64,000 bases of DNA from contig HG738139.1 of assembly GCA_000499405.2 (NCBI GenBank), positions 15,476,858-15,540,857 on the forward strand. The letters are read 5' to 3'. Positions 25,901 to 39,212 of this stretch are shown here, one piece after another. How positions within the stretch are numbered: the first letter of the stretch is position 1; the number at the start of each line of letters is the position of its first letter. The notes beneath the pieces are model-generated. The model saw only the letters and a list, made by a program, of their open reading frames with translations, had not been told where the DNA came from and ran no database searches. The DNA comes from Onchocerca volvulus (taxonomy: Eukaryota; Nematoda; Chromadorea; Rhabditida; Onchocercidae). Made by a program: the position numbers and the translations under genes.

Positions 25901-28424
25901 TTTCCAATTTTATTCCTGAAAATTTGATCTATTAAAATCAATTCTTCTCCTCCTTTTCCAAGTCTATTTTTATTTTCGAAATAATTTCTGGAATAAAAAA
26001 AAAAAAAAAAAACTAATATGTTTCTTTATTTTTTATTCAATCTTTTTCAATCAAAACATATTTAAATGCGAATTTCCGTCAAAACATTAATCAATATGCA
26101 ATTTTTTTGTTTAAAAAAAATAATCATTTTTTTTCCAACTTTAAAAGTATTCGTTGGCGCATTTGTAGCAGCTGTTTCGCTTAAAAACGAACATTCCTTA
26201 GCGATTGCATCAGCCATTGTCGCAAAAAAATCAGGTTTAAAACCATTTAATCTCAAACTGACATGTTTTGAACCATAATTCATCGAAAGTTCTTTCACCT
26301 ATAATTTATCATTCGAATAATCACATATATTTCGAAATTTTAATTGAAATTTTCATTTGTTAATTGAATTGATTTCAAATAATGAAATTTTAATTTATTA
26401 AACAAATTAATTTATTTTTTTAATTTGTAACTCGAATTAGCATAAAATAATGAAATTTAACTTCATTAAATTAATTAATATAAATATTCGAATCTTTTCA
26501 CTATAGCATTTTTTTTTTATTTTTTTTAATTTGCTTATATTATTGAAAAAATAGTAAACATACTGCAGCAAAACGTAAATTTTAGAAAAACGAATTGTGA
26601 TTTTTTTTTGGTATCAAAAATTAAAGTTTTAAAATTTTTGATAGAATTTTCGAAAAATCATTTAAACATTAAACAATGAAATAATTAAATCAAATTTCTG
26701 TCCAAAATTAATATTTATAAATGATAATTTTATTAGAGGTAAAAAAAATTTATACATATCTTTTCAACATCATCAATATTTTCGATGACAGAAGACAAAT
26801 ATTCATCCAACAAATTGGTCAACGAATCAGTTTGTTCAGGTGTAAGATTATCTCGATACATTCTAAAATTTAAACGAAAAATATGATAATATTGATTTTA
26901 TTGAAAAAATCAATATCATTATTACTGATATTAGTACTATCAATTATCATCAAACATATCAATTTCTGTTAATTATTTGTCTAATAATGCATATTCAAAT
27001 TCAAAATAATTTTATTTCTGCAAAGAATAAGTAGAGATGAGTATAGGATAAAAATAAAAAAATTTTTTCAATAAATTATCATTATACAATATTTTTAATT
27101 GAATTTGAAGTGAAAACAAAAATTGATATGATATTGAGAAAAATTCAAAATTCCTAAATAAATGTGAAATACTTGTATTTGTTTGTTCGATCTTTGGCTA
27201 TATTTCTAATTTAAAAATTGATATGACTAGTTAAAGAAACAGTCGATCATAATTAATTAATTAAGAAAGATAATCAATTAAGAACGATAAAGTAATAAAA
27301 ATTTTTTGAAAAATAAATTCGAATTTTTCTAACACATACTTAAAATCTGGACGTTGTTGATTAATTCGCATCAGAATTCTTTTTGCTGTTATACAACTTG
27401 CTTTGTTAAAGCAATCTCGAATTATAATTCTATAAATTGAATATTTGAAAAAAATAAAATCCGAATGAAAAAGAAAAGTTCGATAATCAATATTTTCGAT
27501 ATTGATTATCGATATTTTTGATATTTGTTCTCGTCAATAGATTTTAGTTTGGAAGTGTTAAAATTTTGACAATTAAATTACAAATTTCAAATTTTGCAGA
27601 TATTGTTTAATCGCCTTGAGAAATTTTAAATTCCCAAAATATTTCCTAATCATATTTTGAATTTAGATTTTATGAATTTCTTTTTTTATTTAAATACTTG
27701 TTATAATTTAGGAAAAAAAACTATCAATAATTAAGTAAATTAGTTTACCTGTGATTTGCATTTACGGCAGGTCTTTTCGTATCATTTTGACTTTCATTGG
27801 CATATGTTTCATTTGCTGAAAATTAATCAAAAGTTTAATTAGGTTTTACTAATTTATATTAGTTATATTAATAAATTATAATTATATAATTGAGAAATAA
27901 ATTTCATAGCATATTATTATGAAATCCAATCTTCATATATTCTAATTAATTTGAAAATTTTACAAATCCTAACTTTTAACTTATAATATATTATGATTGT
28001 AATTAAATATTATAAATATTCTATCAATTTCAATAAACAATAATAATTCAGTTGAATTTTTTCCAAATTAAATTGAAGTATAGCTTTAATTAAGTACAAA
28101 ATATAGCTTTCATTCGAATAAATTGATAAAGATTTGATAGATATATCTTGATTTTTTAAATTTAATTTAAAACACAACTTTTGTTTTGCTTGGCAAATTG
28201 GAAAGAAATGAAGTCATATTTCAAGTTTTTTTCTTTCGATTTTCAAATTTAACATAAAACATTGTTTTATTAATATGAAAAAAAAAAAACAAATTGAGAA
28301 ATAATAAATTATTTAAAACCAAATCAAAACAAAACAAAAACCGAAGATGGAAATGAATACCAGTTGTTGAGGAAGTGATCATATCAAACTGATTATTTTT
28401 ATTGATCGAATTCTTTTGTCCCAT
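22949..28424 (-). CDS. nematode globin with myristoylation-type N-terminus
   Basis: Haem-binding globin of the large, divergent nematode family, whose members serve in oxygen or redox sensing. Exons: 28424-28361, 27815-27749, 27429-27340, 26862-26769, 26298-26140, 25705-25555, 24651-24526 and 23597-23527, all in phase (274 codons). A terminal coding stretch ends at 22949. The N-terminus MGQKNS fits N-myristoylation. The globin fold runs from IRDCFNKASCITAKRILMRI through NLTPEQTDSLTNLLDEYLSS and NYGSKHVSLRLNGFKPDFFA, where the His of KHV is the likely proximal haem ligand, to AWTLLVDLMFSSVRDGFYQE. A long polar tail with Arg/Ser runs follows (RRQRRRSPSYRKSSRESSTS). Two joints are weak. The exon 4 donor (GAT|GTTGAA) is an unusual site, and the last exon's natural frame (QFSPQLSQHATSKSF...NSK) does not follow in phase from exon 8, so a small exon or other donor was probably missed. 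Confidence 0.82.
24090..24127. repeat. perfect 38-base palindrome in a globin intron
   Basis: Two 19-base arms reading GAATTTCCATCTTATTAAT from each side meet with no spacer and no mismatch. It lies between the exons starting at 24526 and ending at 23597. Confidence 0.92.
27481..27511. repeat. perfect hairpin, 13-base stem, in a globin intron
   Basis: CGATAATCAATAT, a 5-base loop, and its exact reverse complement. A second, weaker inverted repeat built on ATATTGATTTT lies at about 26890-26917 in the same gene. Confidence 0.85.
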
Positions 28425-29725
28425 TTGTGAAAAGCAGAATAAAAATTAACAAAGAAGTAAAATTTGTTAAAATGTATTTTAAATATGCCGTAAAATTTAG
28501 CTAAAAATAATTTTCCATTATATCAATAATAATCCGATCGATCACATCTATCAGTGATTATTTTTTATTGAAATAATGCATTATCTTTTGATAATATCAT
28601 AATTGTATATCAAATAATATACAATATGATAAGAGATCTTTCTAATAAAATACCTTTATCATTTGTTTAATAATTATCAAAATAATCACTCCTCCTAGAA
28701 AAAAAAATCCTCTTAGCTAATTAATACTTTCTAATTTCATTCTTTCTAATCCTATAGCAACATCATTTTCATGATATTTGAAAAATGTTTAATATATTTA
28801 TCAAGTTATTTTTTTTTTTTATAAATTCAATATTTTAGATTTATTTTAGCTTAGATTTAAATCAATATTTCTACTGTTTCTTTTTTAATACTTGAGATTT
28901 AGAAATATTTCTTATTGATAATTATAACATTTATTATCATTTAATTTCTATGAATAGCATAAATATTTTGCATAATATGAAATAGATGATAATATGGAAA
29001 ATAAATTCACAAATAGGAAAAAACATTTGATTTATTATAAAATTATAAATAAGCGACTGAAAAAAAATTCAAAAATTGAAAAAATTTGTGGAAATGAAAA
29101 ATGCATGAAATGGTACAAAAAAAAAAAGGGCAATATTATTATAAGTTTGATATTTGCTTAAAAAAATGATAATTAGAAAAGATTTAATTGATAATTTAAT
29201 TTATTGATTTAGTCAAATTGAAAAATTGGTTGAATTAATCTCGCTTAATTATTATATTCGAATGAGAAAAAAGAATGTTTGTATGGCATATATTAAAATA
29301 AAAATATTATGCAAAAAGAAAATATAAACTAATATTTTATTTTTATTCTCACTTTTCCTACATTTTAGAGGTCTTTTTTGAATAAATCATTAGAATAGAG
29401 TTTTTGTTTTTTAATTTCATTTCTAATTTTCCTTTTTTTTTTTTGAGAATAATACATTGATTATATTTTAAATGCAAAAATTCTATAAAATAAAATAACA
29501 AAAATCATTTACAAACATAATCTTTAATTGAAATAATTTAAATGAAAAAGATAAAATAATATAGGTTAAAAAATTACAAAATTGCCAAAAAGCATGTATG
29601 CTAAACATTATATTTTAAGCAATTTTTAGGATTAAATTAATTTTTGAATAAATATTTGTTTAACATTTTATCTTTAAGTATCTGCAAATAATCATTCGTT
29701 TTTTCATTTCTTTTTTACGCAAATT

Positions 29726-29776
29726 TATATATAATTTATATATATATATATATAAATTATATATATATATATATTA

Positions 29777-29807
<31 letters not shown>

Positions 29808-29895
29808 TATTTTTATAAATTCAATATTTTAGATTTATTTTAGCTTATATATATAAGCTAAAATAAATCTTTTATATATATATATATATATATAT
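29726..29895. repeat. AT microsatellite with embedded 40-base perfect palindrome (29831-29870)
   Basis: Long TA/AT runs are broken by a non-repetitive block at 29811-29870. Bases 29831-29870 form a perfect palindrome whose outer 17 bases are AGATTTATTTTAGCTTA. The left arm with its upstream flank (about 29811-29847) repeats a sequence found about 1 kb earlier at 28816-28852. Confidence 0.9.
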
Positions 29896-29899
29896 GAAA

Positions 29900-29955
29900 T
29901 TTTATTTGAATTGATTTTCGATAATATTTCCAAAAATAATTCAATTCAAATAAAA
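29900..29955. repeat. inverted repeat, 15-base stem, 26-base loop
   Basis: TTTTATTTGAATTGA at 29900-29914 pairs exactly with TCAATTCAAATAAAA at 29941-29955. It directly follows the AT microsatellite. Confidence 0.88.
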
Positions 29956-30819
29956 TATTTCTATCACATGCTTTCTTTATTTGTTTATTTGCTAAAACTT
30001 TTTCAATGACGCAATTGCTTGCATGCTCATTTTTTCCTTCCGTGTTGCGTTATTTCTATTTTTGAAATAAGATAGATTAAATAAGTTTAATGATAAGATG
30101 TAATACTCGTTAATCTAATTACTACTAAATTGCATATTTTAATTCTTTCTGATTACTAACTATGCTTTAGTTTGGAAATTAGGTCGTATGTCTAGAGTAA
30201 TCCTCAATTTTTCTCGAGAATCTCGAGGAAGTGTAGATATTTCTTACAAATTAGAATTGTATATAATTATTACGTTTATAATGAATTATGAATTTATTCA
30301 TTTTAATCAATTATTTTACCGTCTTTAATTATCATGTTATATTAATATTTGCAAACATTTGCTCAATCATGTCATTAATAATTTTGTTTTTTGTCTTATG
30401 AACATAATTTAAACTAATTTACAATCTCCTTTTTAATATATTTTTAAATTTCAAAAAAAAAGAAGGGAAGGTAGAAAAATTGATATAAAACGAAAAAAGT
30501 CGAAATAAAATAATTATTGGCGAGTAATTTAAGAATTTTTAATGAAGTTATAATATTAATAATAAGTTTAACTATTAATATGATTGAAATAAAAATTAAA
30601 ATGCGAAAACTACTAGTGCTGATTTCGTTTTCCATCGCTCGAAAAGGAATTATTCGTGTCGTGTGACAATCGATCATAGTTAACATATATTTTGAACTTA
30701 AATAATTTTAATTGAATTTGCTTAATTATAGTTCAATACTTCTAAAGCTTATTTTCTTATTTCATTTTCTTTTTTCTTTGTTTGCTTTTTTATTTTATCT
30801 TTTTAAAATCCATCTATTT

Positions 30820-30836
30820 ATTGTTATTATTATTAA

Positions 30837-30907
<71 letters not shown>

Positions 30908-30917
30908 ATTATTATTT
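30820..30917. repeat. (TTA)n / (TAA)n microsatellite
   Basis: A nearly pure ATT/TTA trinucleotide run of about 95 bases, with interruptions only near its ends. Confidence 0.95.
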
Positions 30918-33900
30918 TAATATTTTTGATTCGAAATTACTAATTGAAATTTCGAAGATGGTTTGATGTAATAATTATAAAATACTGAAGAAAAAATTAT
31001 TGAAACAAATACATTTTTGCGAAAAATAAATAGAATTTCAAAAAAAAAAAAAAAAAAAAAATGCATCAATCAAAATGTATTATTAATTGATCGAAATTTT
31101 GAAGTAAATAATAATTCGACCATTCGTTGTTTATCATATCCAAAAGATAAAGATGATAAAATATTAAACTAAATATGAAATAAGCATTGAATTGAAAGAA
31201 AAGCTACGATCCCACATCTTTTACATATGTTACAGATAACATTTTTAAAAAGATAAATTTTAAAATGAAAAGTTCAAACTCTTCTTTTTTCTCGTTCTTT
31301 TTTTTCTTTTTATTCTTTAAACCGTTCTTTCTTCTTTTTTTTCCCAATCTTTTCTCATTTTTTCCTTTTTTTTCCAAACATACATCGAGCCATTTCATTT
31401 ATTCAATTTATTATCCTCTGCAAACATTGGCCACAAAGTAGGAAGTGAAAATACATTCAAACTATTTTGAATGAAAAGAAAAATGAAAAAAAAACTTAGC
31501 AGAAAAGGAAGTTCGAAAAGGAAAGAAGGCAAAAATTTTGAAAAAAACATTAAGAAAAAGTTAGAATAAATTTGAATTTTAAATGAAAAAACGAAAAGAA
31601 TCATTAACAAGTAAAAGGAATCTTTTTCGTTTTTCTCTTTTGTTGTTTGAAAAAGTTTTATAATGAAGCGGAAAAATTGAAAAATTAGGACAATTTTAAC
31701 AGTTACCATTTTGCTTATTTTATCATTTTTTATCTTCGTTTTTTTCCTTCACCGTCTTTTTATTATTTTAATTAATTTTTTTTTTATTGTAATTTTTAAA
31801 ATCGCAAAAAACGAAATAGCAAAAAAAATGTGCAGCAAAAAGAATAAAAATAAAGTGAAAAAAGATTTAAAGAAAAAAAAAAAGGTTATTTCATAATTTC
31901 ATCATTATCATATTTCATTATATCTTTTTCTTTTTTCTTTTTTTTTTTTTAATTTTTAAAAATGAAATAAAATGGGAAGTAAAAAAAAGGTAAATTAGTC
32001 GAATATATATTAGAAAAGTAATGAGAACAAAATTATGATCATTTTGAATGTGTTTAAGAATTTATTGAATTTAATTAATTTCAAGAGTAAAATAGAAAAA
32101 ATTTAATTTTTCATTGATGCAATTGAATTCGCAACAACTAATTGACAATCATATTTGTTAGATTAGCTTTATGCATAAATTGTTTAATCAGCGATGGTTT
32201 ATTTCAAATAAAATAAAAATTTGTTTATAATATTTGTCGCATTTTAAGCGATAATGTGCTAATAATAATTTTATCGCAGAAATAATTCTTTAAAAAATAA
32301 CCAATGCTTAAATATGGATTATCGATTAGATTTTTTTTTGTGCTGATTTTTGTAAAAATGAAACTTTTCCAGAAGATTATGCATAAGTTTGAACTAATAT
32401 AAATTATATTAATAGTAAAAGCTTTTTAAATATTTCATATTAGTAAAGCAGCAAAAATAATTGTTACAGTACATCAGTTTCGAAATGAAACATAAAATTT
32501 TAAATACAAAAATTTCATTAATTCGATACTTTTGGGAAATTTAATTATAAAAATTGAAATGAAAAGAAAATCTGAAAAAGTTGAAATTATGAATAAAAAT
32601 CCATCACAAGGGCAAATTAATTTATTTGTTTGATTCATCAATTCATTAAAGTAAAATTAATTGTGAAATTTAATTTCCATAGCAGTTAGTTTTCCAATTT
32701 ATATACTTAATGTTAGAGTTAATAGCCAAAATTGCTCTGAAAAAGCAAGTTTATCTTGATCTTATTTTAAGAATATGATGAATTTATCATATTCAATTTT
32801 CACTTTTATAGCAAGAATAATTGATATTTGAAATGAAATTAAAAAAAATTGAAAAATAGAAATGAAGGAATGATTGTTTTTTTTTTTTTTTGTTTTGTTT
32901 TGTTTTGTTTATTTAACAACAATATGGTTGTTGTTATTTTAAATTCTAAAAAAATCTTTTGTTCTCTTATCAGATTTTAATTATTGGTCTGCACAAAATT
33001 TTGCTCCTTTATCATCCATTATAAAATGGCAATGATTGAATTAAAAAAATTATTTGTAAACAATGAATTTTAAAAAAATGATGCGTAAAAAAAAAAAACT
33101 TTTTTTGTTTAAATTTTCTGGCTAAATCTTTTAATGTATTCATTCAAATATTTTTTTATTCATTTCTACATTTGGCTTTGTTAAAAAAAACAAACGAAAA
33201 TTTTGTTTATTTACTCATCTATTTAAAATTTCATTCATTTACATTCTCATTTGAATTTACATTCATTTAAAACAGAAAAACTTACAAGTGCTACTTACTA
33301 TTTGTTAAAGTAACTTTCTTTAAAACACTTTTTATTTGTGGAAAATTTTTTATGAATAACACTTATTATTGTTAGTATTATTATTATTATTGTTCTTGTT
33401 ATTTCATTTCTTATTATTAACATTATTTTTATGCTTAAATAATCATCATTAGGTATACGGTATGTTGAAAATTTATTTTCATTGTTATGTATTGTTCTCA
33501 AAATATTTACGAAATAGCCGGATTGCAAGAATTACAATTAGCTTGGTGATAAATATATTAGGATTCATTTAGGATATGAAAAAGATTATCATAGTTTAGG
33601 TGACAACTTATCATAATTTTTGTTAATCTTTGAGCATTTTTGCCAACTATATGATTAATTAAAGTTGTATAAATATTCTAAATAGCTATAAATAGTAATA
33701 ATTCGATTATAATCAAATTGTTCAACGAATCATTTTGATGAATTATGTTTGTTTGTTTGTTTGTTTTTTTTTTGTTTTTTTATTTAGCAAAAAATGAATT
33801 AAAAAGAACAACAGAAATCTGGAAAATAATTACTTCGTCCATAAATGAAAATTTTAATTAAATTAAATCCAAGAAAAAAAGTATAATTCTAATTGAGCCG

Positions 33901-36900
33901 TAATGAGATTATTTTTTTTTTTTTATAATCGTTTAATAATTCTATCACCTATAATTTCGGATTTTAATTTATATGTGTCTTATATTTCTTAACGAATTAA
34001 TTTTCCACAAAGAAATGCAAAAATTTTAGAAAGCGTTAAATAAGCGTATAAATAATGAAAAATTCAAAGAAATATTTTTGCACAAATAATATTTTGGTAC
34101 TTTTAAAAAAAAAAAGTTTTTTTTTTTTTTTGTACCATTCAGAGTATAAAAAAAAAAATTTATTTTAATTAGTTAAATGCAGTTGTGATCAAAATTTTTT
34201 GTCGTTTCGAATTGAATAAATGAAGTAATCAATCAAAAATGATTTATATTTCCTATTAAGATATTTCTAGTTGCATTTTTATTGCTATAGATAATAGATA
34301 ATTAATTAACATTCATAATCGACGAGTAAACATTTACGGTAATAGTAAAAAATGATTTATTAATATTACATTTTCCAAAATTATATTATAATTTGGTTTT
34401 TAAATATTTTATTTTTGTCCATGTTTTCAAATGTTTAGTATATATATTATGATTTCAATCTGTCGCTTAAAACAAATGTAAATTATTTTGATATTTTAAG
34501 ACTAATTTTTAATATTTTAAAATTAATTAAATTTAATCTTATATTTTTATTAGAAAATGTAAGACTGAATTTTTTTCCATACAAATAAAGCTAGACTAAT
34601 GAAATTTATTAAAATATTCTTTTCAATGTGATTTGAAAATATAATAATGATACGTTTCATTTTAACATTTTCATTAATTACTCTTACCTTTACCTTCTAA
34701 TGAAGTATATTTAACAAAAAATATTGGGTAAATTATATATCAAAAATTTTTGTTGCCAAACAAATTGACATAATTACTTAAATAATTGTAAACAAATAAT
34801 AATTTTTGGCACATCCATTTTGCATTTATATATTCTAGACGCTTATTACTTTTGCTCTAATTTTGTTTGTTAAATTTTTAATTATTAAATATTAAATATG
34901 AATTTTTAATTATTAAAGTTCATTTTTCTCAACAACCTGTCTAACTTTGTGGGAAAAAAACGATATAAAATGATTTTTGAATTGTTATAATATAATTTTT
35001 TATTTTCGAAAAATTTCATTTAATTTTTTTTTCGTCGTTTTTCTCTTGCTTCTTTTCTTTTTTTTTGCAAAATGTGACAAAAATTTATAGATGAAAATTA
35101 ATTAAAATAGCATTTTGTTTAATTCTATAGATTTTCATGAGAAAATATGTAGGAATGAATAGAAGTGAAATAAAATTTCAAATTATTTGAAAAATATGTA
35201 TGAATGATTAATCGATGGAAAGAATAATTTGTCAACAATTGGAAATTCGAAAGATGTTATGCTGTCACATCTATTTTCCAAGCAAAATACCCGTATGTTA
35301 AAAATGCTTCAATTATAAATTACTGCTATTGGAAATGTGTCTGATATGTATCATACTTAAATATCGATTTTCGGATTTCATCAAATTTATGTGCAAAAAT
35401 AATTCAAAAAAAAATGTTATTTTCACGTTTTCCAACATTTTGCATCAAATATCCAAAATTATGCATCAAAAATCACACATCGATTTTACATTTATATGCA
35501 TGCTGATGAAGCAGTTCACGATGTCATCATTAGGAATGTTTTTCAGCTTTAAAAATCATAAATTTAATATTATAGATCAAAAATCAAAGATTTTGATTTC
35601 TACTTTTATAATTTATGTATTAAATTATTCGTAATTTAATCATTGTATTTCAGCATTGAAATCAATGGATTAAAATAATCATCGATATTTTATGTATAGG
35701 AGATATAAGGAATAAATTGTGAAAATTATTAATACTTATCGTATTTAATTATTTAAATTTATTTGAATGAAGATTCCAATTGATATTTAATTATTCAAAT
35801 AAAAATTTAAATTGATATTTACCGTATTTAATTATTTAAATGAAAATTTTAATTGATATTTATTGTATTTAATTGTTTAAAAGATAATTTTGAATTTATA
35901 ACAAAGAATTAAAAGATTTCTATCATTAACCGTGAAAAAGACAAAACCGAAAATTACCATTCTGTAATTATAAATATCAAAGATGTTCAAAAATGAATTA
36001 AAATTTAGCAATTACAAATATTAGAGGAAATTAAAACTTCATAATCATTATGAATTAAAAAAATAATTTACTTCCATTTTACATCATATTTGGCTATATT
36101 TAAAAAAATGTGGGATAAAACGCGATTATATAAAAATCGTTGATAATTTTGTAATAACAGCTTTTTTTTCTTTTGTTTGATGAATTATAGAAATACAAAT
36201 ATGAAATTTATGCATCTTTTTTAAGCATATTAAATCATATATTATCTTAAATGTTGCAACTTAAAGTTTTATTACTTAGCTTTGCTTTAGTTTGTTCAAA
36301 CTATTACTTTTCACTTTTTTTTTTTTTAGTTTATTCAAACTTTTATCGACAAAAAAAGAAAAAAAAGAAACGGAAAATTTTTACCACATTGAAACAAAAT
36401 ATTATTCAACAAAAATTACTTTGTACTATGAGAAGATGAAAGAAGAAGAAAAACAAGAGTTTTTTTTTTCTCATGAAAAATTTACATTTGAATGGAGCAT
36501 TTCGTGTGGTAGTTTTGTCCAATATAAAATTAAAATTGTTTTAGATTGGAATTCATTTTACTCTCGAATAATTGGTCGCTTACGCGATTAGACTTCAATT
36601 TTGTCAAATGATTTATTTATAAATTCAATGCTTAAATTCTCATTTAGTTTTTCTCTTTTTTTTTTAATTTTTTTTATTTTTTTAACTAAATTTTTTACTA
36701 GTACACACGAAAAGTATCGTTATTGCTCTTTTTATTATAGGCAAGAAAAAAAAAAAAAAAAAAGAAAATTTCTTTTACGATGAAAAGTACTTCATTCTTT
36801 GTTCTTCTTCTTTTCCAAGTTTGTTTTCTTCATTCTTTCATAAAAATTTCGTCAATAACAAATATTTACTTTTACATTGAAAAACAATATTTCTTAAATT

Positions 36901-38325
36901 TTCTTATAGTAATACATGGTATTAATTGATTAATTTATTTATTGCTCTTATAAATTTTTATGAAGATTGAAAAAATTTAACAAAATCGTAAAATATTTTT
37001 TAAATTAAATAAAAATGTTTTTAGCTATAAATTTTATTTGAATTATTGTAAAAAAAAATTTAGTCCTTTAATTTAAAGTATGATTTAATTTCATTTAATT
37101 TTTTTTTCACGAAATTCAATGTTAGAAATAATCTGACATATGATATCGTCATGAAAAAAATCCGGACTTTTTGATAAATGATACAAGTATGCAAATAGCT
37201 TTTGCATCACTTTTAATGAAATTTTGAAAAATTTTAAATGACAAATCGATCGATTGATATTTTGGTGATTGGAGATCTTTGAAAACTTCAAAATAGACAA
37301 TTACCAAAATTATAAAAATACAAATTTAAAAAAAAAGACATTAAAATGGATCATATTGGTAGGCATGAATTTATTTGTGAAGATAATTTTCGATTCAATT
37401 TAAATAATTTTAAAGCTAATTTTATATCGAATAATAAAATAAAATCCTTCCTAGCATGTATTTTTCTTTTTTGCATGAACTTAATTCAAATTTATGCTTA
37501 GGCTTAGTTCAAGTTCAAGTCTAATCATTGGAATGAAATTCACTGCCAATATAAGTATAATTTTTAAATAATGACTGTAAAAATTATTCAGAGTACATAT
37601 TTTATATTTCATTTTTAAATTTATTGAAATATGATTCATTTTTTCTTTTTTGAAGAACTATTACATATATTCCTTTTACTTTTTGAAACCTTAAAGTTTA
37701 AAAATTTTTTGAACTATTTGGTCATCTACATATCATATTTCACTTTTCGTTCATCATTTCACTTGTTTAACTGATTTTGAAACCGAACTCTTCCGGATTT
37801 TCTTTAGTTACATTTCCAATTTACAATTAATTTTTTCGTCCGTTATCCATGTTGTTCTTTTTAAAAAATGAATATGATAATTTAACAACAAATTTGATAT
37901 AAAAAATAAAACAGTAAAAACAAAAAGCAATTTTTTAATTCCAGTGATAATTTTAATAAAATTTGAATTGAGAAAATTTTGGTTTTTTTTTTTCATATTT
38001 AATTACGCATTTTATTAGCACTAATTTTTTTTTCTATCCATCCTAAAAATTGATTCATTTTACTGTTAAATTTATTTGCAAATTTGTAGTCATGTATTAA
38101 TTAGTAATCAGCTGTTATCATCAAACTATTGTTACAACATTTTTGTCTTTGCCATTAAATTTATATTAAAAACCACCATTATTTGAATTTTTACTTTTAT
38201 TTTAAATTTCTACCCTTATCAGTAGACCAATCTTTCCAATCAATAAAATGAGATTATTTCAAAATGATAATGACATAATAAAATGAAAAGCTTATTTTAT
38301 CTATTTAAGTTATATCTTCATCTTT

Positions 38326-38740
38326 TCTCTCCTACTTTTCCCTTTCCCTTTCTCTCCTCCTCCCTCCCTCTCTCTCTCTCTTTATAATTCCCTTTCTTTA
38401 TTCCTCTTCCTTCCATCTTACTTTATCGAAAAATATGAAGTGTTTATTCAAAAAATAAATAAAGTGCAAGCAAGCAAAAAAAACAAAAAGAAAAAAAAAA
38501 AAAGAAAAAAAGATAAGGAAATTTATATGAATAAGATTTAACAGTTCAATTTAAAAAGATAGAATTACATAATATCAAGTATTCAATTTTAATTTTAAAT
38601 AATTATTTACTAATTGATATTTAATTGTTTATTTATCATTTTCTTCCTCTTTCCTTTTCCTTTTCTTCTTTTCCTCTTCTTCCTTCAATCTTTCCTTCTT
38701 TCCTTCCTTTCTTTCCTCTTTTTTTTTCTTTTTTCTTTTA
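38326..38740 (+). repeat. two polypyrimidine (C/T) blocks
   Basis: Bases 38326-38425 and 38636-38740 are almost pure C and T on the plus strand (CCCTTTCCCTTTCTCTCC-type and CTTTCCTTCTTTCCTTCC-type). About 200 bases of AT-rich sequence, including an A/G-rich stretch at 38465-38520, separate them. Such tracts can form triplex (H-DNA) structures. Confidence 0.85.
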
Positions 38741-38892
38741 TTAAATTTTCATTACATAACATCATCTACTACGTACTATTTTTCTAATCCTTTAATATGC
38801 CATTACTATGAATAATATCCCTCCATATCACCATAATAAATCATTGATAACAGCAGTACGCATGCATACATTAATGTATATATATATATACG

Positions 38893-39022
38893 TATACATA
38901 CATACACACATACACAAACATACACGTATACACGGCAGACACACACATACACATACACATGCACACATACACTCACATACACACATACAGACACACACAC
39001 ACATACACACACATACGTACAC
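38893..39022. repeat. interrupted (CA)n microsatellite
   Basis: A CA/CATA repeat of about 130 bases with scattered T, G and GT interruptions. The translations on both strands (CVCVCV, THTHTH) are by-products. Confidence 0.95.
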
Positions 39023-39141
39023 TTATCCAACATTTGTCTAACATTTTAAAAATTTCATTTGTAAACAAATCAAATGTCATAAGCTAGCAAGTTTTCATAT
39101 TTGATTAAGATCAGATGTTTTTTTATTTCAATTTTTTTTCT

Positions 39142-39212
39142 TGTCACGTATTATGTGCCACGTGTTACGTGATAATATACGAACGTTGCCGCACGGGAAG
39201 CGAACGTGCATT
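39142..39212. promoter_or_regulatory. ACGT-core cluster with palindromic E-box
   Basis: In about 70 bases there are five ACGT cores: TCACGTAT, CCACGTGT (containing the E-box CACGTG), TTACGTGA, GAACGTTG and GAACGTGC. A GATAA site and CGCACGGG are also present. The block is strikingly GC-richer than the surrounding sequence. Such cores fit bHLH, bZIP or HIF-type (RCGTG) binding. It lies about 9.7 kb upstream of the arrestin start and 10.7 kb upstream of the globin start. No gene of its own is seen. Confidence 0.4.

Noticed and set aside
26755..26862. An AT-AC (U12-type) donor after the AAG codon near 26761 in the globin gene.
   Set aside because: Nematodes lack the minor spliceosome as far as known, and a GT donor at 26768 gives a correct phase.
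30712..30966. Open frame over the TTA microsatellite (also 47351-47581 and 38806-39041).
   Set aside because: The translations are only the repeat read as Ile, Tyr/Leu, Cys-Val or Thr-His runs.
35329..35634. 101-residue plus-strand frame in the gene desert.
   Set aside because: Composition is low-complexity Phe/Ile/Lys/Ser, with no splice partners and no motif.
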